Source of the DNA: Sanguinoderma infundibulare
Taxonomy: Eukaryota > Basidiomycota > Agaricomycetes > Polyporales > Polyporaceae
Length of the DNA stretch: 64,000 bases
Assembly: GCA_032821775.1 (NCBI GenBank)
Contig: JAVLRN010000010.1
Coordinates: 372,001-436,000, forward strand
Reading direction: 5' to 3'
Below the pieces are notes generated by a model that searched no databases, had not been told where the DNA came from, and saw nothing but the letters and a program-made list of their open reading frames with translations. This document shows positions 1 through 10,900 of the stretch, in pieces. How positions within the stretch are numbered: position 1 is the stretch's first letter; every line of letters begins with the position of its first letter. Both the position numbers and the translations under genes were made by a program.

Positions 1-420
1 TAATGGGACGCTTGTACAAGTCCGCCTCGAATTGCTCGTATGCTCCTTCAAAGCTGGCTGCCCACTGAGCCTTCTTCCGCCAGGCCTGGAGCTGCTCTTC
101 ATCCATTGGAAACTCGCCAGAGGGAAAGTCGCCCAGTCCTGGGGGACGGCGGCGGCACTTTTTACAGTCTTGGTCTACGTCTGCTTTGACCTAAACAGCA
201 TGTTAGAATACACCAGTTCTGAGATGCGTCGATAGCAATACTCGCAATAACCCATATCTTGACCCATAACTCGTATGATAGCCTCTCCTTAGCACGTCGA
301 GGGCGAGCGACCTGGAAACGGCCGGGCTGTCCTTGGAGCGCGTAGGCCTTTCCTCGTCGAGCAGCCATGACAAGGATGTAGAGTAGAGTATACAACTAGA
401 GTACACGACAGGACCTTCAG

Positions 421-600
421 GTTCGGGCGGTTCGGGCTTTCCGGGCGGTTCGGGCTTTCCGGGCTGTTCGCTGCCTATTAGGCATCTGGCGCGTGCAGCT
501 CCCGTGGATAGATGCCGTAAAGCGCGTTTCCCCCTTGGACGACCCCATACCTCCCTTGGACGACCCGACGCCTCCCTTGGACAACCCAATCCTGCCCTTG
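421..600. repeat. Two short minisatellite arrays
   Basis: Positions 421-470 hold about 2.5 copies of an 18-bp unit (ttcgggctttccgggcgg). Positions 531-600 hold three copies of a 21-bp unit beginning cccttggacgaccc, followed by a decayed fourth. Both keep reading frames open in several frames (for example Pro-Leu-Asp-Asp-Pro repeats), so the open frames here are a consequence of repeat composition and are not evidence of a gene. Confidence 0.8.
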
Positions 601-798
601 CCTCACCACTCCTGAGTCCTCCGCATCCCCGTCATCTGCGCTGGTCGCCGCGGAGGACTTCCCCACCGCCTTCGGTGCAGCCTGTCAGCAACGCTCCTTC
701 CTCCGTAATGTGGACTGTAGCACCAGTACGCCCCGCTCAACAACGCCCCTCAGCGCCGCGGAATATGCGCACTTCTCCAAGATTTCTGGTACCTTAGG

Positions 799-1317
799 TT
801 TACGCATGCTGGCGAAGATGTGTTGGCAGACTGGGCAGGGTCTGGGCACGATCGGAGGCGGTATCGTGACCCCGGTGGAGAGCAAGCTGTGGCCGAAAGG
901 TATGGATCTCGCTTTAAGGAAAAGACCGAGCAGTCCAAGGCTGAGGCGCGCCGTCAGGGCAAAGTTGTCAGTGATGGAAAGGATTCGAAGGCGACGGCTC
1001 GCAAAACGTGCAAAGTCTCAAAGGCGCATGAAGCCCGTACGGATGCTCGGAAGAAGACGAAGACTCGCGTTGAGCACAAGACGTACGAAGCAATCGTCGC
1101 AGAGGCGGGTCAAGATGCTCCTCAAGCCAGCGTTGGTCCTATCGTCGATGCCACGGGTGCGATGGTGAGTACATGCGCGGCTTTCGTCTTGTCAGGTCGT
1201 GCTGACGATGTGCTGTAGCTCAGGGAGGTGTCTTCGTTGGCTGATGTAGCCAAGGCATCATGGACACCCTCTACGGATCCCATGCGCCTCCCGAAATCCG
1301 ACACAACCTGCGCCTAG
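799..1317 (+). CDS. Possible 3' part of a Lys-rich hypothetical gene
   Basis: I do not recognise the family. A reading frame from about 799 to 1164 encodes a highly charged, Lys/Arg/Glu-rich stretch likely to be helical. It is followed by a canonical intron (GTGAGT at 1165, TAG ending at 1218) and a short second exon of 33 codons ending in a stop at 1315-1317. Splicing keeps phase 0, which is the main argument for a real gene. A TAG acceptor just before 799 suggests at least one upstream exon, but none could be placed in the repeat-rich sequence before it. It may be a decayed gene remnant. Confidence 0.3.
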
Positions 1318-2435
1318 TCACTGAGTCAAGTCGTACTGACCCGGACAGTCTCGCAAGGTGGCCCGCGCACCCGAGGAGCGCAAGAAGTGAATTCGAGCAG
1401 AAGATGCGAGGTTACGCAAGCAGGTGGACGACGAGGCCGAACGTAAGTACATCTTGCTTCTTTGCGTCTTCGTTGCTGCTTACAGAGTGGTAGTCATTGC
1501 TCGCATGCCGCAGATTCATGTCGTCGTCGAGGAGATTAACACCCAAAGCGTCGCTCGAGCTATTCTCCTCAAGCTTCAACGAGCTCCTCGGTCAACACGC
1601 AAATCTGTTCTGGGGGTCATCTCTGGAATGGACGTCGAAGGGAGTCGTGGGCCTCAGCGCGGGCCACCCGCCCAAGGTCTCCTAGGTACGGTAGTATTTA
1701 CCACCAGTGAGTATTTCCCATTTTGGAACCCCAACAGGCGCAGGGGGTGGGAGGTCCAGGCCTGAGCCGGCGCTTAGTCCCCAGGGGAGGCGCCCATAGG
1801 CAGTAGTTCAGTCCAGGATTACAAAGAGCTACACGCTGGGTTTTGATAGATATAAATCGCCTCACGCTTTGCTTCGTTCTGCTAACCAAGGCTTACAGCC
1901 ACTTTCATACGTATACGAAAAACGCATTTTTCGCGGGCCCGGCGCTCTCAAAGTGTCTCTGGAGACGCTGGAGATCACGAGATCCAAACCCTGAAGGGTG
2001 TGATGAGTGACTCTGTGTGACCCAGAGGTGACCGACAGCATGTCCCTTACCGGTGCCGTTCCTCTCATCCAAACGGCATATTTCTCACTTCTTCTTGTCT
2101 ACGGCACAACATTAACTGAACTGACATGATCTTTTCTGTTTCTATTGAGGATAATGGCTCCGAGAGTGGTATCGAGCAAATGAGTGACGCGGTGACTCTT
2201 CGGTTCTCCGGCTTTATCGGCGGTCCGTTAGGCCGGCTCAGCGTTCCGGTAGCCCAGCGCTCTACAGACACTGGCTCGCCAAAAAACCGTTTTTTCTGTA
2301 TCGTCCTGAAAAGTGCGGTAAACTGGATAAAAGTACATGTTACGCGTAAACGGTTTCGCTTCGTCCCAGATATAAGTACATTAGTCATGTCTGCTTCTGC
2401 TTCTTCATCCTCGCTCGCGACGGGGCCGCGCGTGG
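1318..2435. other. Decayed intergenic stretch
   Basis: No gene could be supported. Positions 1390-1690 contain intron-like signals (GTAAGT at 1443, TTACAG near 1485) between fragments that read like coding sequence in shifted frames, so this may be the remains of a gene continuous with the preceding one. The rest shows nothing recognisable. Confidence 0.4.
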
Positions 2436-2867
2436 CTAGGCCGGAACGTTCTCCACGGCATTCCCGTAAGCATCCTCCCAGGCCTCAAGGAAGCGGCACG
2501 CAACCCACTCCCGGGTCGCCAGTGACTGCTCGGCCGTCGTCATATGCACCTCCAACCAGACTGACCCTAGGTGGGTCCCAGGCTCATGAAACGAAAGGAG
2601 CCAACCCGAGCCATCGGATTTAAGCAGGGTAGACATCTGGAGGCCCTCCATCGTTCGGGTCCCTAGACCCCTAGCTTGGATCTTCTTCCCCGAGCTGGAG
2701 GCTAAATCGATGGTCTCCAACGGCCGAAAGGTCATAAGCCTCTCAATGGCACCCCTTAACTCTCTCTTTTGGGACGCCTGCTTCAAACCTGGTAAGTTCC
2801 GCACAGAAAGGTAAGGGTTCAGACTCACCTTAAGTATCGAGGCGTGGGAGGAAGGGGGTGCATTCAT
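2436..2867 (-). CDS. Small hypothetical protein (143 aa), doubtful
   Basis: This is a single open frame on the minus strand that starts with ATG at 2867 and stops at 2436. The family is not recognised. Composition is mixed and protein-like (Trp-rich C-terminal third, Glu-Ala-Trp segments) rather than repetitive. A GTGAGT...TTACCAG pair lies inside the frame near the N-terminus, but removing those 40 nt brings in a stop, so either it is not an intron or the gene is broken. No neighbouring gene suggests a function. Confidence 0.25.
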   Translation of the reverse strand: MNAPPSSHASILKVSLNPYLSVRNLPGLKQASQKRELRGAIERLMTFRPLETIDLASSSGKKIQARGLGTRTMEGLQMSTLLKSDGSGWLLSFHEPGTHLGSVWLEVHMTTAEQSLATREWVACRFLEAWEDAYGNAVENVPA

Positions 2868-3352
2868 CGTTTTTTCAGAGGGAGACTGCAGGACAGAGTA
2901 GGGTCAGAACGGTGAGGACCAGGAGTGCAGATGAAAGGGGGCCTTACCTTCGTGGAGAGCACAGAAGCTGGGGAAACGATACCCAGGTCCCAGCTTAAGT
3001 ACGCTCTTCTTCCGGGAACCTACAGTTCGCTCACGCCCGTAGCGCACCCACGTTGCTATTTTAGCCGCGGGGAAGCTGTCGAACGGGGGAATGGTGAGTT
3101 CCTCGCCGCGATGCTGACCGACGACCGCACACCCCCCAGCACGAGAGAGAAGATCCTTCGTGCTGAGCACCGGGTGTGCGACCTGGGCGCGGGAGCGGAA
3201 GACGTTGGGGAGGTCCTGCACAGGAATACCTCATGCATACCAGAAGAGGCATCCCGCGACGGGTAAGTTCCGTTCTTCTGCCGCAGAATAAGTCAGCAAG
3301 CGCCACGTATCGAGGAGGAAAACACCTTTCTTCCCTCGACCCTCGAATCCCC

Positions 3353-4267
3353 ATGGACCCTGGCCCTACGTTCTCGCCTGGCGAGAAAGTCGTTATACAA
3401 GCAGCAGACCGCACCCTCGTCTTCACCGTCGACAGACCTTGCGTGCCGTTCACCCAAACGGTCGTGCTCATCGCCCGCTCTCCGCAGCTGGGTCCCCAGC
3501 CCGTCCTCGTCAAGATATACGATCCCCGATTCTTGAACGAGAGGCTCCCCTTCCCACCGTACCTACCCTTACGCCCATGGAGCATGGAGGCGGAGAGAGC
3601 AGGGGCTGCCCTAGGGGAAGACAGGTTCGAAGAGGAATGGGAGGCCCGCTACGACCCGGTGCCGACCGATGCTGAAGGTCTCGCTACGCGCGCCGCGGTC
3701 TGGGAGAAGCATTACCAGAGGCTCTCCAGCTCCGCGTTCCGTACGGAGCACACAGCATACGAACGGTTGGCCCACCTCCAGGGCTCCGCGATCCCACTGC
3801 TGCTCCTCGTCGGCACCTACCTTCCACCGGACGAGCGAGTCATCCACTTGCCCGCGATAGTCTTCGAGTTCATCCCGGACGCCATCGAGGCGTGCGACGT
3901 AAACCCCACCACGCTGGATCCCGAGGTGTGCACCACGCTTCTGCGCGCCGTTGACAGCTTCCCGTCATGCGGCGTATTCCACGCGGACCTCAGATACGAC
4001 CACATCCTGTTCACTCCTAGGAACCGACCTACACGTGGAGTCATCATAGACTTCGGTGCCGCAGGAATCAAGGAGGAGGATCACGACGAAGAATCATGGC
4101 AGGTAGACGTGGAGTTCTACGACGACAGTGGCTTTGTGCGTAAACTGTTGCAGGCGAAGGGGGTCCTGGTGGAAGGTGTAGAGATCTGCGAGGACAGTAG
4201 CAGTAGCGAGGACAGTAGCAGTAGCGAGGACAGTAGCATGGACAGTAAGTGGTGTGTAGTAGCGTAG
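3353..4267 (+). CDS. Protein kinase-like (PKL-fold) protein
   Basis: An intronless frame of 304 aa when started at the ATG at 3353; an upstream extension to 3176 is open but compositionally poor. Around residues 200-220 it reads HADLRYDHILF, which fits the catalytic-loop HxD of the kinase fold, and about 20 residues later IIDFGAAG fits the Mg-binding DFG. The Asn usually found five residues after the catalytic Asp is His here, so metal binding may be altered and catalysis is uncertain. No clear Gly-rich loop is visible. Basidiomycete genomes carry many divergent kinase-like genes of this size. The C-terminus is a Glu-Asp-Ser repeat tail that looks like an acidic, phosphorylatable linker. Substrate and role are unknown. 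Confidence 0.65.
   Translation: MDPGPTFSPGEKVVIQAADRTLVFTVDRPCVPFTQTVVLIARSPQLGPQPVLVKIYDPRFLNERLPFPPYLPLRPWSMEAERAGAALGEDRFEEEWEARYDPVPTDAEGLATRAAVWEKHYQRLSSSAFRTEHTAYERLAHLQGSAIPLLLLVGTYLPPDERVIHLPAIVFEFIPDAIEACDVNPTTLDPEVCTTLLRAVDSFPSCGVFHADLRYDHILFTPRNRPTRGVIIDFGAAGIKEEDHDEESWQVDVEFYDDSGFVRKLLQAKGVLVEGVEICEDSSSSEDSSSSEDSSMDSKWCVVA
4190..4246 (+). repeat. 18-bp in-frame tandem repeat (Glu-Asp-Ser tail)
   Basis: Two exact copies of gaggacagtagcagtagc, then a diverged third copy, at the 3' end of the kinase-like gene. They encode EDSSSS repeats. The 18-bp unit keeps frame, so copy number can vary without breaking the gene. Confidence 0.85.
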
Positions 4268-4943
4268 ACGGTCTGGCGGCAAGGTTTGATACTTTACCCC
4301 ATATGTTATCCCTTACATCGTCGTTTTGGCGGTTGGACGCGTTACCGCGGCGCAGGAAAACTGGTGAGGGTGGGCAGAACTTTGCCATGTCCAGGAAATA
4401 ACGTCAGAAAAGTCGCAGAAAAGTCACGTGAACAAGGGTCTCGACCACGTGCTACGGACTAGGAAGTAACGCGCGCAGACCGTTCGCGACTATGCCCTCC
4501 TCCCTCCCCATCACGCCCTTGTCCCGTATGCGTTCTACTGTTATCCTCTTGCACTGCGACGGCATGCTTTGAATCTCTGCCTCCTCCAACTTGGCTAGTA
4601 CTTGGCGGTCTGACAGCGCTTTGTCGGGACGCAAAAGCCACTTGGGTCTCCTTATGAAAACAACAGAACCTTTCCCAATTTATCGTAGACCGCAGTATAC
4701 GAAGTTATCGTTCAGTCGTATGTGCCGTGTTTTCAAGGTAAGTGAGTTGTTTCTCCAGGATCATTGAGGACTGATGTCTCCGGATTCAACATTGATAGTT
4801 CGCTTCTGGCATCATGTTCGGCTTCCATGCCTCGACGTCCTGTGCGGCCGTCCACGCCGTCCACAACGCGATTGGATGGCAGCACTATAAGGCCCCCTCA
4901 GTGGCGCCGTCCTGCACGGTTGCCTTGCTATTCTCCCCCCACC
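4268..4943. other. Intergenic, 676 bp
   Basis: Nothing beyond likely 3' and 5' flanks. Two CACGTG palindromes lie at about 4423 and 4446, 22 bp apart, possible bHLH-type sites but unsupported by anything else. Confidence 0.4.
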
Positions 4944-6783
4944 ATGGCCGATAACACCCCCGCCAATGCTGCTCCTCAGGCCCCGAAAATCATGCCCTTC
5001 GCGCAGTGCAACCTCACTCCGCTGGGCATCGGAGACATGGTTGTACACCTGCGCACCCAGCCCTTGCTTCACGACCTCCCCCAAGGTCCCCTCGTGGCTA
5101 TGGCCATCGCCCTCATTACCCACGGCGGGTCCTCCGATAAGGAGGATACTGTCCCCCACGGACGTCTCTATCCCACCTTTTACGCCGCCCACTCGTCACA
5201 GTCGACCACGACCTGGCGGAGCGGCATGCGTGATGATTACATGAGACTAATCATGGACCTAGTAAGTCATTCGAGCATAAATTCGTTGATCTTTTCGCTC
5301 ACTTCATCTGCAGCTTACTTGGCACGACCGGGTCTCTGGTGGATCTTCTTTCTTCATCTCGACTCAAGCGACCCGCCGTCCCGGCTCGCGTCCTCTTGTC
5401 TCGGAGGCCAAAATGGACGTTTTCCTCCCCGTCGTCCTTCGTAAAGAACAGCCACGTATCGCCAGCCACCTCGCTCGCATGGTTCAGTGCTTCGCGCGCG
5501 AGATCGCCGTCCCTACGATGATTCGCATGGACAAGGCAAAGTCGACGTACACCAACAGGTTACCGACGATACCCGAGCCACCTTCGCGCGTCGATTCCCA
5601 GCTCGGACTGATACCTTACTCGACGACAAACTGGTTGACCTTCTACAGTCGGGACGATGCTGTGCTCGAACGACTCATCTCTGAGCAGACAGGCGGCACG
5701 CAGCTGACCGCGGCCGTTGTCCCTGCCCCCATCCCTCCTCCGCCAACGCCTTCTGCTACGTTCCCTCCTCCTGTCTCGGTCCCGCCCGTTGTCCATTCCC
5801 CCATCCCTCCTCTGTCAGCCCCTTCCGCTACGCTCTCTCCTTCTGTTCAGTCGAGCTCGGCATCCCTCCACGGAAAGGGGAAGCGGCGCGAGATAGAAGA
5901 CAGGCCTTGGACCATAGACGATCTCAGACGCTGCGCGGAGCTGCTGTCCGATACCGGTGCGTTCGGCCAGGACATTCGACCTCAGATCTGTGAGCAACTG
6001 GCGAACAAGTTGCCGGATATATTCGCCATTATCTCCCAACTCGAGAACCGTGTCGAAGACCTTGAGAAGATCAAGCACACCCAGCTCGATGAGCTTGAAA
6101 TACTCCGTGACTCATTGCGGAACACGTTGGATGGTTCGTTTGTTTTATCGCGCTACTTGCCTCTTTTGAGCGTTATTAACCACAGTATTTGTCTAGAGCA
6201 CCATGTGAAGATGGAGCGTGTCAAACACAGCCGCACGGCAGCCCCCTCGCACTCTGGTACGTTCGGCACGCCGGATAAAGTGAAGCGCTCAACAGGTTCG
6301 CCGACGTCGACAGCTACGAGTTCGGTTTCGTCCGTCTCTTCTGTCACCGAGTCCAGTTGGCATCCCGTCCGTCACCCCAGTCACCAGTCACGCGGTACTA
6401 CTCCCATGCAGATGTCCTCGCCTCCTGCCACCCACGCTTCTACCGCCGTCTCGCGCCGTTCTACTCCCATGCGATTGGTTTCGCCTCCTGTCACCCCCGC
6501 TTCTACTGCCCACAGCGGCCGTCGCCACCAGGCAGAGCCTGTCTACCGCTCAACTTCAGATGATGAGGAGTCTGAGATATTTGGTCCGCACACCCGTAAC
6601 GTCATCGACAATTTCTTTCTGTCCCCGGTGACGCACAGCACGCTCAACTACATCTGGCGCAAGTATCCGAGGAATGACTGGGCGCAAACAGTGCGCTCCT
6701 CCATCACGACCCCTTCAGAGGATGTGACACAGCATCTCATCGACGCGATGCTGCGGGACTGTGAGGAGGCTGAACATTCGTGA
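4944..6783 (+). CDS. Hypothetical Pro/Ser-rich protein with coiled coil
   Basis: Family not recognised. Exon 1 is 4944-5261 (106 codons), then a GTAAGT...TGCAG intron to 5313, then an open frame to the stop at 6781-6783. A second possible intron at 6134-6196 is 63 nt, so the frame is kept with or without it. The first 150 residues look globular. Residues of about 230-300 are Pro-rich low complexity. A Glu/Leu-rich segment with heptad spacing (about codons 360-400) suggests a short coiled coil. A Ser/Thr/Pro-rich region with two imperfect copies of a roughly 20-residue motif (STPM...PASTA) follows. The C-terminal 70 residues again look folded. No signal peptide or membrane segment is seen. Intracellular scaffold or DNA-associated roles are guesses. 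Confidence 0.6.
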
Positions 6784-7046
6784 GGTAAGATGTGACGTCC
6801 TTCCCCTTCCAAAACGGGAGTCCATCGCGGAGGCTACCAATGGTGCGTCCTGTAATGGGCAGGTCGCGTCGTTAGTATGATGGCTCCATTCGCGCATTCC
6901 GCTCAAGTACGCCTCCCCAAAAACCGATAACGTTCGCGTTATCGGATGTATCATAGGTCTGTCGCTCGCTGTCTGTCGCCGTGTACTCGCTGTTCTTCTT
7001 GTCTCGCTAGTTGCTACGTTCGCTGTCTCCCTTCTCGTATCACTCG
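6784..7046. other. Intergenic, T/C-rich
   Basis: Contains the palindromic run ccgataacgttcgcgttatcgg at about 6925-6946. No gene seen. Confidence 0.4.
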
Positions 7047-7334
7047 TCTTCCATAACTTCCATAACTCTGTCGTCGCTACGTCGCTGTGACACGTGTCTT
7101 CCCTGCTGTCCCCCGCTCAAAATGTACTTCCCCTGAATATTATCCAACCCCCGATTTTGATCAGACATTGCACTGCGACGGCGGGGTCCATCTTCCATAA
7201 CTACCGTAACTCTGTCATCGCTACGTCGCTGTGAAGCGTGTCTTCCCTGCTGTCCCCCGCTCAAAATGTACTTCCCCTGAATATTATCCAACCCCCGATT
7301 TTGATCGGACATTGCACTACGACGGCCGGGTCAT
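7047..7334. repeat. Tandem duplication, 2 x 144 bp
   Basis: Units 7047-7190 and 7191-7334 differ at only a handful of positions. Each begins tcttccataact and contains the block aatattatccaacccccgat. On the minus strand both units stay open in the same frame, giving a repeated peptide starting MSDQNRG, but no start context, introns or homology support a gene. The repeat lies about 600 bp past the end of the KDZ transposase and could be a subterminal repeat of that element or an independent duplication. Confidence 0.85.
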
Positions 7335-7913
7335 CTAATGTGTCTCAACGACACCACCGTGGGCTGGTACGAAAGGCTCGACCTCTATGCAGACTAACGT
7401 CGTACATCGTTTTCGTCTGTGAGTTTTAGCTTGAGGACCGGGGCCGTTACGGTGCATTCCGCCACGCGGTCAGCAATAGACTCCGCGTCACTCGGTGTCC
7501 ATTCAATTGGCAGTCTTTGACGCTTCTAACATACATTGAACGCTTGGTTGCCTGCATTTTGCTTGCATTCAATACAGAGCCTTATGACGGCCTAAGCGGC
7601 ACATGCTGCTAAGGCTAGCCTGCACAAGGAGGGCTGTCCTCGACTGCGTCAAAAAGTATACGGTGAAAATTGTAGAGGGTGGATTGACCTCGTTTTGTGC
7701 GTCTTCTGTAAAATGTCACGTTCATCTCCAAATGAAGATTGGGGTTCTCCGCGCTCGACACATAGACGATCACAAGGGCACCGCGGTAGCGAGGAAAGCA
7801 ATGAAACGGGGATGACAGGGCATACATCTCTTGCCTGACGGTAAAGTCGTCCGACACAACGCATACGGTCGACAGGACCAAGACTTTGTCAATACATTTC
7901 ACCTATCTTCAAG
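7335..7913. other. Intergenic, downstream flank of the transposase
   Basis: No gene seen. Probably holds the 3' flank of the KDZ element, but I could not identify a terminal inverted repeat or a target-site duplication. Confidence 0.4.
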
Positions 7914-10900
7914 CTAGGACGCAACATCAGACATGGTATATACAAGTGCTGCCATTCTTCGACGGAACTCGGCAATGTCCTGTACCGAAAGCAAGACCGA
8001 CGTATAACCTCGCAATATCGCTGCGGTGCAGGCGAGAACCCACACACCACAGTCCCAAGAATTTTTCTGCAAGGGCTCAATCTTCACAGAACGTCAACGG
8101 CATGTCAGGGCCTGATGAAATTGCGAGCAAGGAACTCACCACGAGAGGATACGTCTTCCAGTCGCCATCCAGGGAAGGTGGCGCATATCCGTAGGCTACT
8201 GCAAGGCGATGCAAACGGTGGATTAGAACAAAGATATCCTGGAACTTGGTAGTCAGAGATAGTGCATGCGCGGAGGTTGTTTCCACTATACCTTTGCATT
8301 GGACTCGAAGCTCTCCTTATCGCCGAAGCTGTCGAAGTAAGCGATGCGTCGCTTCCTCCAATATACTACAGCTAGAGTCCAATGGGACCGCTCGCAACTG
8401 TGGATCGGAAAGACCCAGATGTCCTTCTCCCAAAATCGTGTACTCTTCCAGCAGACCCGCCATACACCTTGGTCATCGCCAACTCGATGTTGCACTACTG
8501 TCCAAGAAGGAAATAAGGCGGGAGCGCCGCGCGTGGCAGCCGTGCCGAGGTGTCGAAGGAGAATCTGAGATCCTTCATTAATACAATCGTCATTCAGCCA
8601 GGCGGCCGGCTGGTAGAGCCGCTTCAGAGAGGGGAGATCAAAGACCAGACGGCGATGTTCGACGGTCGCCGGAACCGTACAAGTTTCGCGCGGAAACTGT
8701 GGCATATGGGAAGGGGCAGGAGGCAGGCAGATCTCAGTGTTATTGCGGACAGTGAACTGTACCCACTCAAAACATAAGAATCGCAGCGACGATGGTATTG
8801 GATCGTTACGTACCGGGTTGCGGTCCGACAGTAACAGTTCCTTCTCGATCAGCGGCATGCCAGAGGGCGTTGATGGGCCGAATGTCGGCTCCGTGTGGCG
8901 ATCACCGATGTCCTGCCCGTGCTCGTTGCAGATAACCTCGAGGGTGTCGCGGACAAGGCAGGTCTCCTCGTCGAGCTCCTCCATTCCAGCATCATTAGAT
9001 ACGTCACCCTCCCACTCGTCTTGGAAGCCAAGATGCACCCAATGAAGAGGTACGGGCTGTGCGGCGCCGGACAGTTTCTCCGCCAGGCGAGTGGCTTCGG
9101 AGATCTGTGACTTGAACCGAAGATCCGAGACGAGTGTTGTGCGCCACTGGAACTGGAGCAAGAGAAGTTTCTCTTTCTCTTGTTGCAGGAGAAACAGAAT
9201 TTCCGCATCTGACGGGTGATAATTCGGATGTGGAACCGGGCGTGAAAGGGAATTGTACTTACTTTTGGGGAGTCGTATGGCCAGCTCGACAGCGGCTAAC
9301 TCGAGCCCGTACCATCGGCACATGTTATCAGCTTCTGATCCCAATCTGCGACGCTCTTCTAGGCACCGCTCCCGCGCCAGGACCGCCCGAATTCCGCTGC
9401 GTATGTCAGCATCCTTAAGCCACCGCGGAAGAGTTGGGGAGACTCTTGTGACCCAGACGTCGGTGAGAAGACTCAAATCCTCCCGTAACTCATTGAGCTT
9501 GGTCGGTAAGTGGGCAGGTAGAGGGAACTCCCAGGAAGGATGGTATTGCCCAGCCAAGGCGTCACAATAGCTGTTGAACTTCCGAATAGCAGTTGTCAGC
9601 GCCGGGGTACGCTTGGTGATGGCCTTTCGCGTCTGCTGATGAAGCTTGGTTCCTGAAAACATGTCCGTGTGAGTAACACATTATGCGCAGGAACCGAATG
9701 ACCCGCCTAAAGGCTGATCACGACCCCCTGCAGCGCGGTCCAGTTTGTCCCATTCGAAGAACGTTCCAATCGCTCGTTTGCGGATGTTGATCTTCAGATC
9801 TCGTGCAAGCAACAGCGTGCGAACGAACTCCAGCGGTAGTCCCTGAATCTCCGGAAAGGCGTCGGTGACGTTCAGTGACGTGTACAGGCTGTCGACCTTG
9901 TTGATGGTATCTTTGTGGGCCTGACGCAAACTGTTGAGGAAGTTATGCGCCTCGGGGTTTTCCACGTCCTGGGAGATGGCCTTATGAACGTGTTGGATGT
10001 ACTCGTCAATTGTATTGAGCTCGGTTTGCAACGTGAGTACTGCGTCAAGCTCCTGCTTGATCTTTGCAGGTGCATCTATAGAAGAGCGAGCCTGGTGAGA
10101 AAAATTCATTAAGACGAGATTAGACACGTGCGGTTTCTAACGGACAGCTGTGCCCTCCGTTGTTGCGACCATTGTTGTCGAAGTTCGACAACAGGGGTCT
10201 GGACTCCAGCCAGCTCTTGATTGGCTGCTTGATTACGGGCTTCAACTCCGTTCTTCAGCCGGCCTCGAATCCACCCTCCGAGGTGATCGCGGGCAGCGAT
10301 GTTGATGACGTCCGTGTGTCGGTCGATCAGCCAAATACGGCGCGAGCGCTGTGGTCGTTCCGTAAGGTAAGTTGTGTTAGAGATAGTCCGAAAACATACC
10401 GCAGATGAGCGTGTCACGCCGATCAATTTACGCAACTTCGACCAAATCCTTTCTGCACCCTCTCCCTCTGTCAAACCAAGCCCTTTCCGCAATCGTGGAT
10501 TGTAGACCAATTGGCACGCCCACTGGTGTCCGTAGGCATGCATCACTGAGGTGGCGAAGAGTAATCTGTCCATGATAGAGGCCGGTAGAATATCAAACTG
10601 AATATTGTGTTAGAAAGGCCGGGACGAATAAGACATAGTCCTGGTTCATTACGCACCTGACGCAGACTGCGATCCATCACGCAACCGATGTCGTAGTACA
10701 CCACAACTGTTGCTTTGCGTGGGAGGCGGGAAAAGAGTTCATCAACTAGCGCTATGCCATAGTACTGCCGCTCGCCAGGGGTATCGACGTTCGCCAAGAA
10801 TAACACGACGTCATGACGACACACAAGGGCCATGAGGCCAGTGTCGTCGAACTTTGGCCCGTGGGTCTTCTCCTTTTTCTCATCCGCGGCCTCATACGAT

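Noticed and set aside
2829..2868. 40-nt intron in the small minus-strand frame at 2436-2867
   Set aside because: Removing it introduces an immediate stop.
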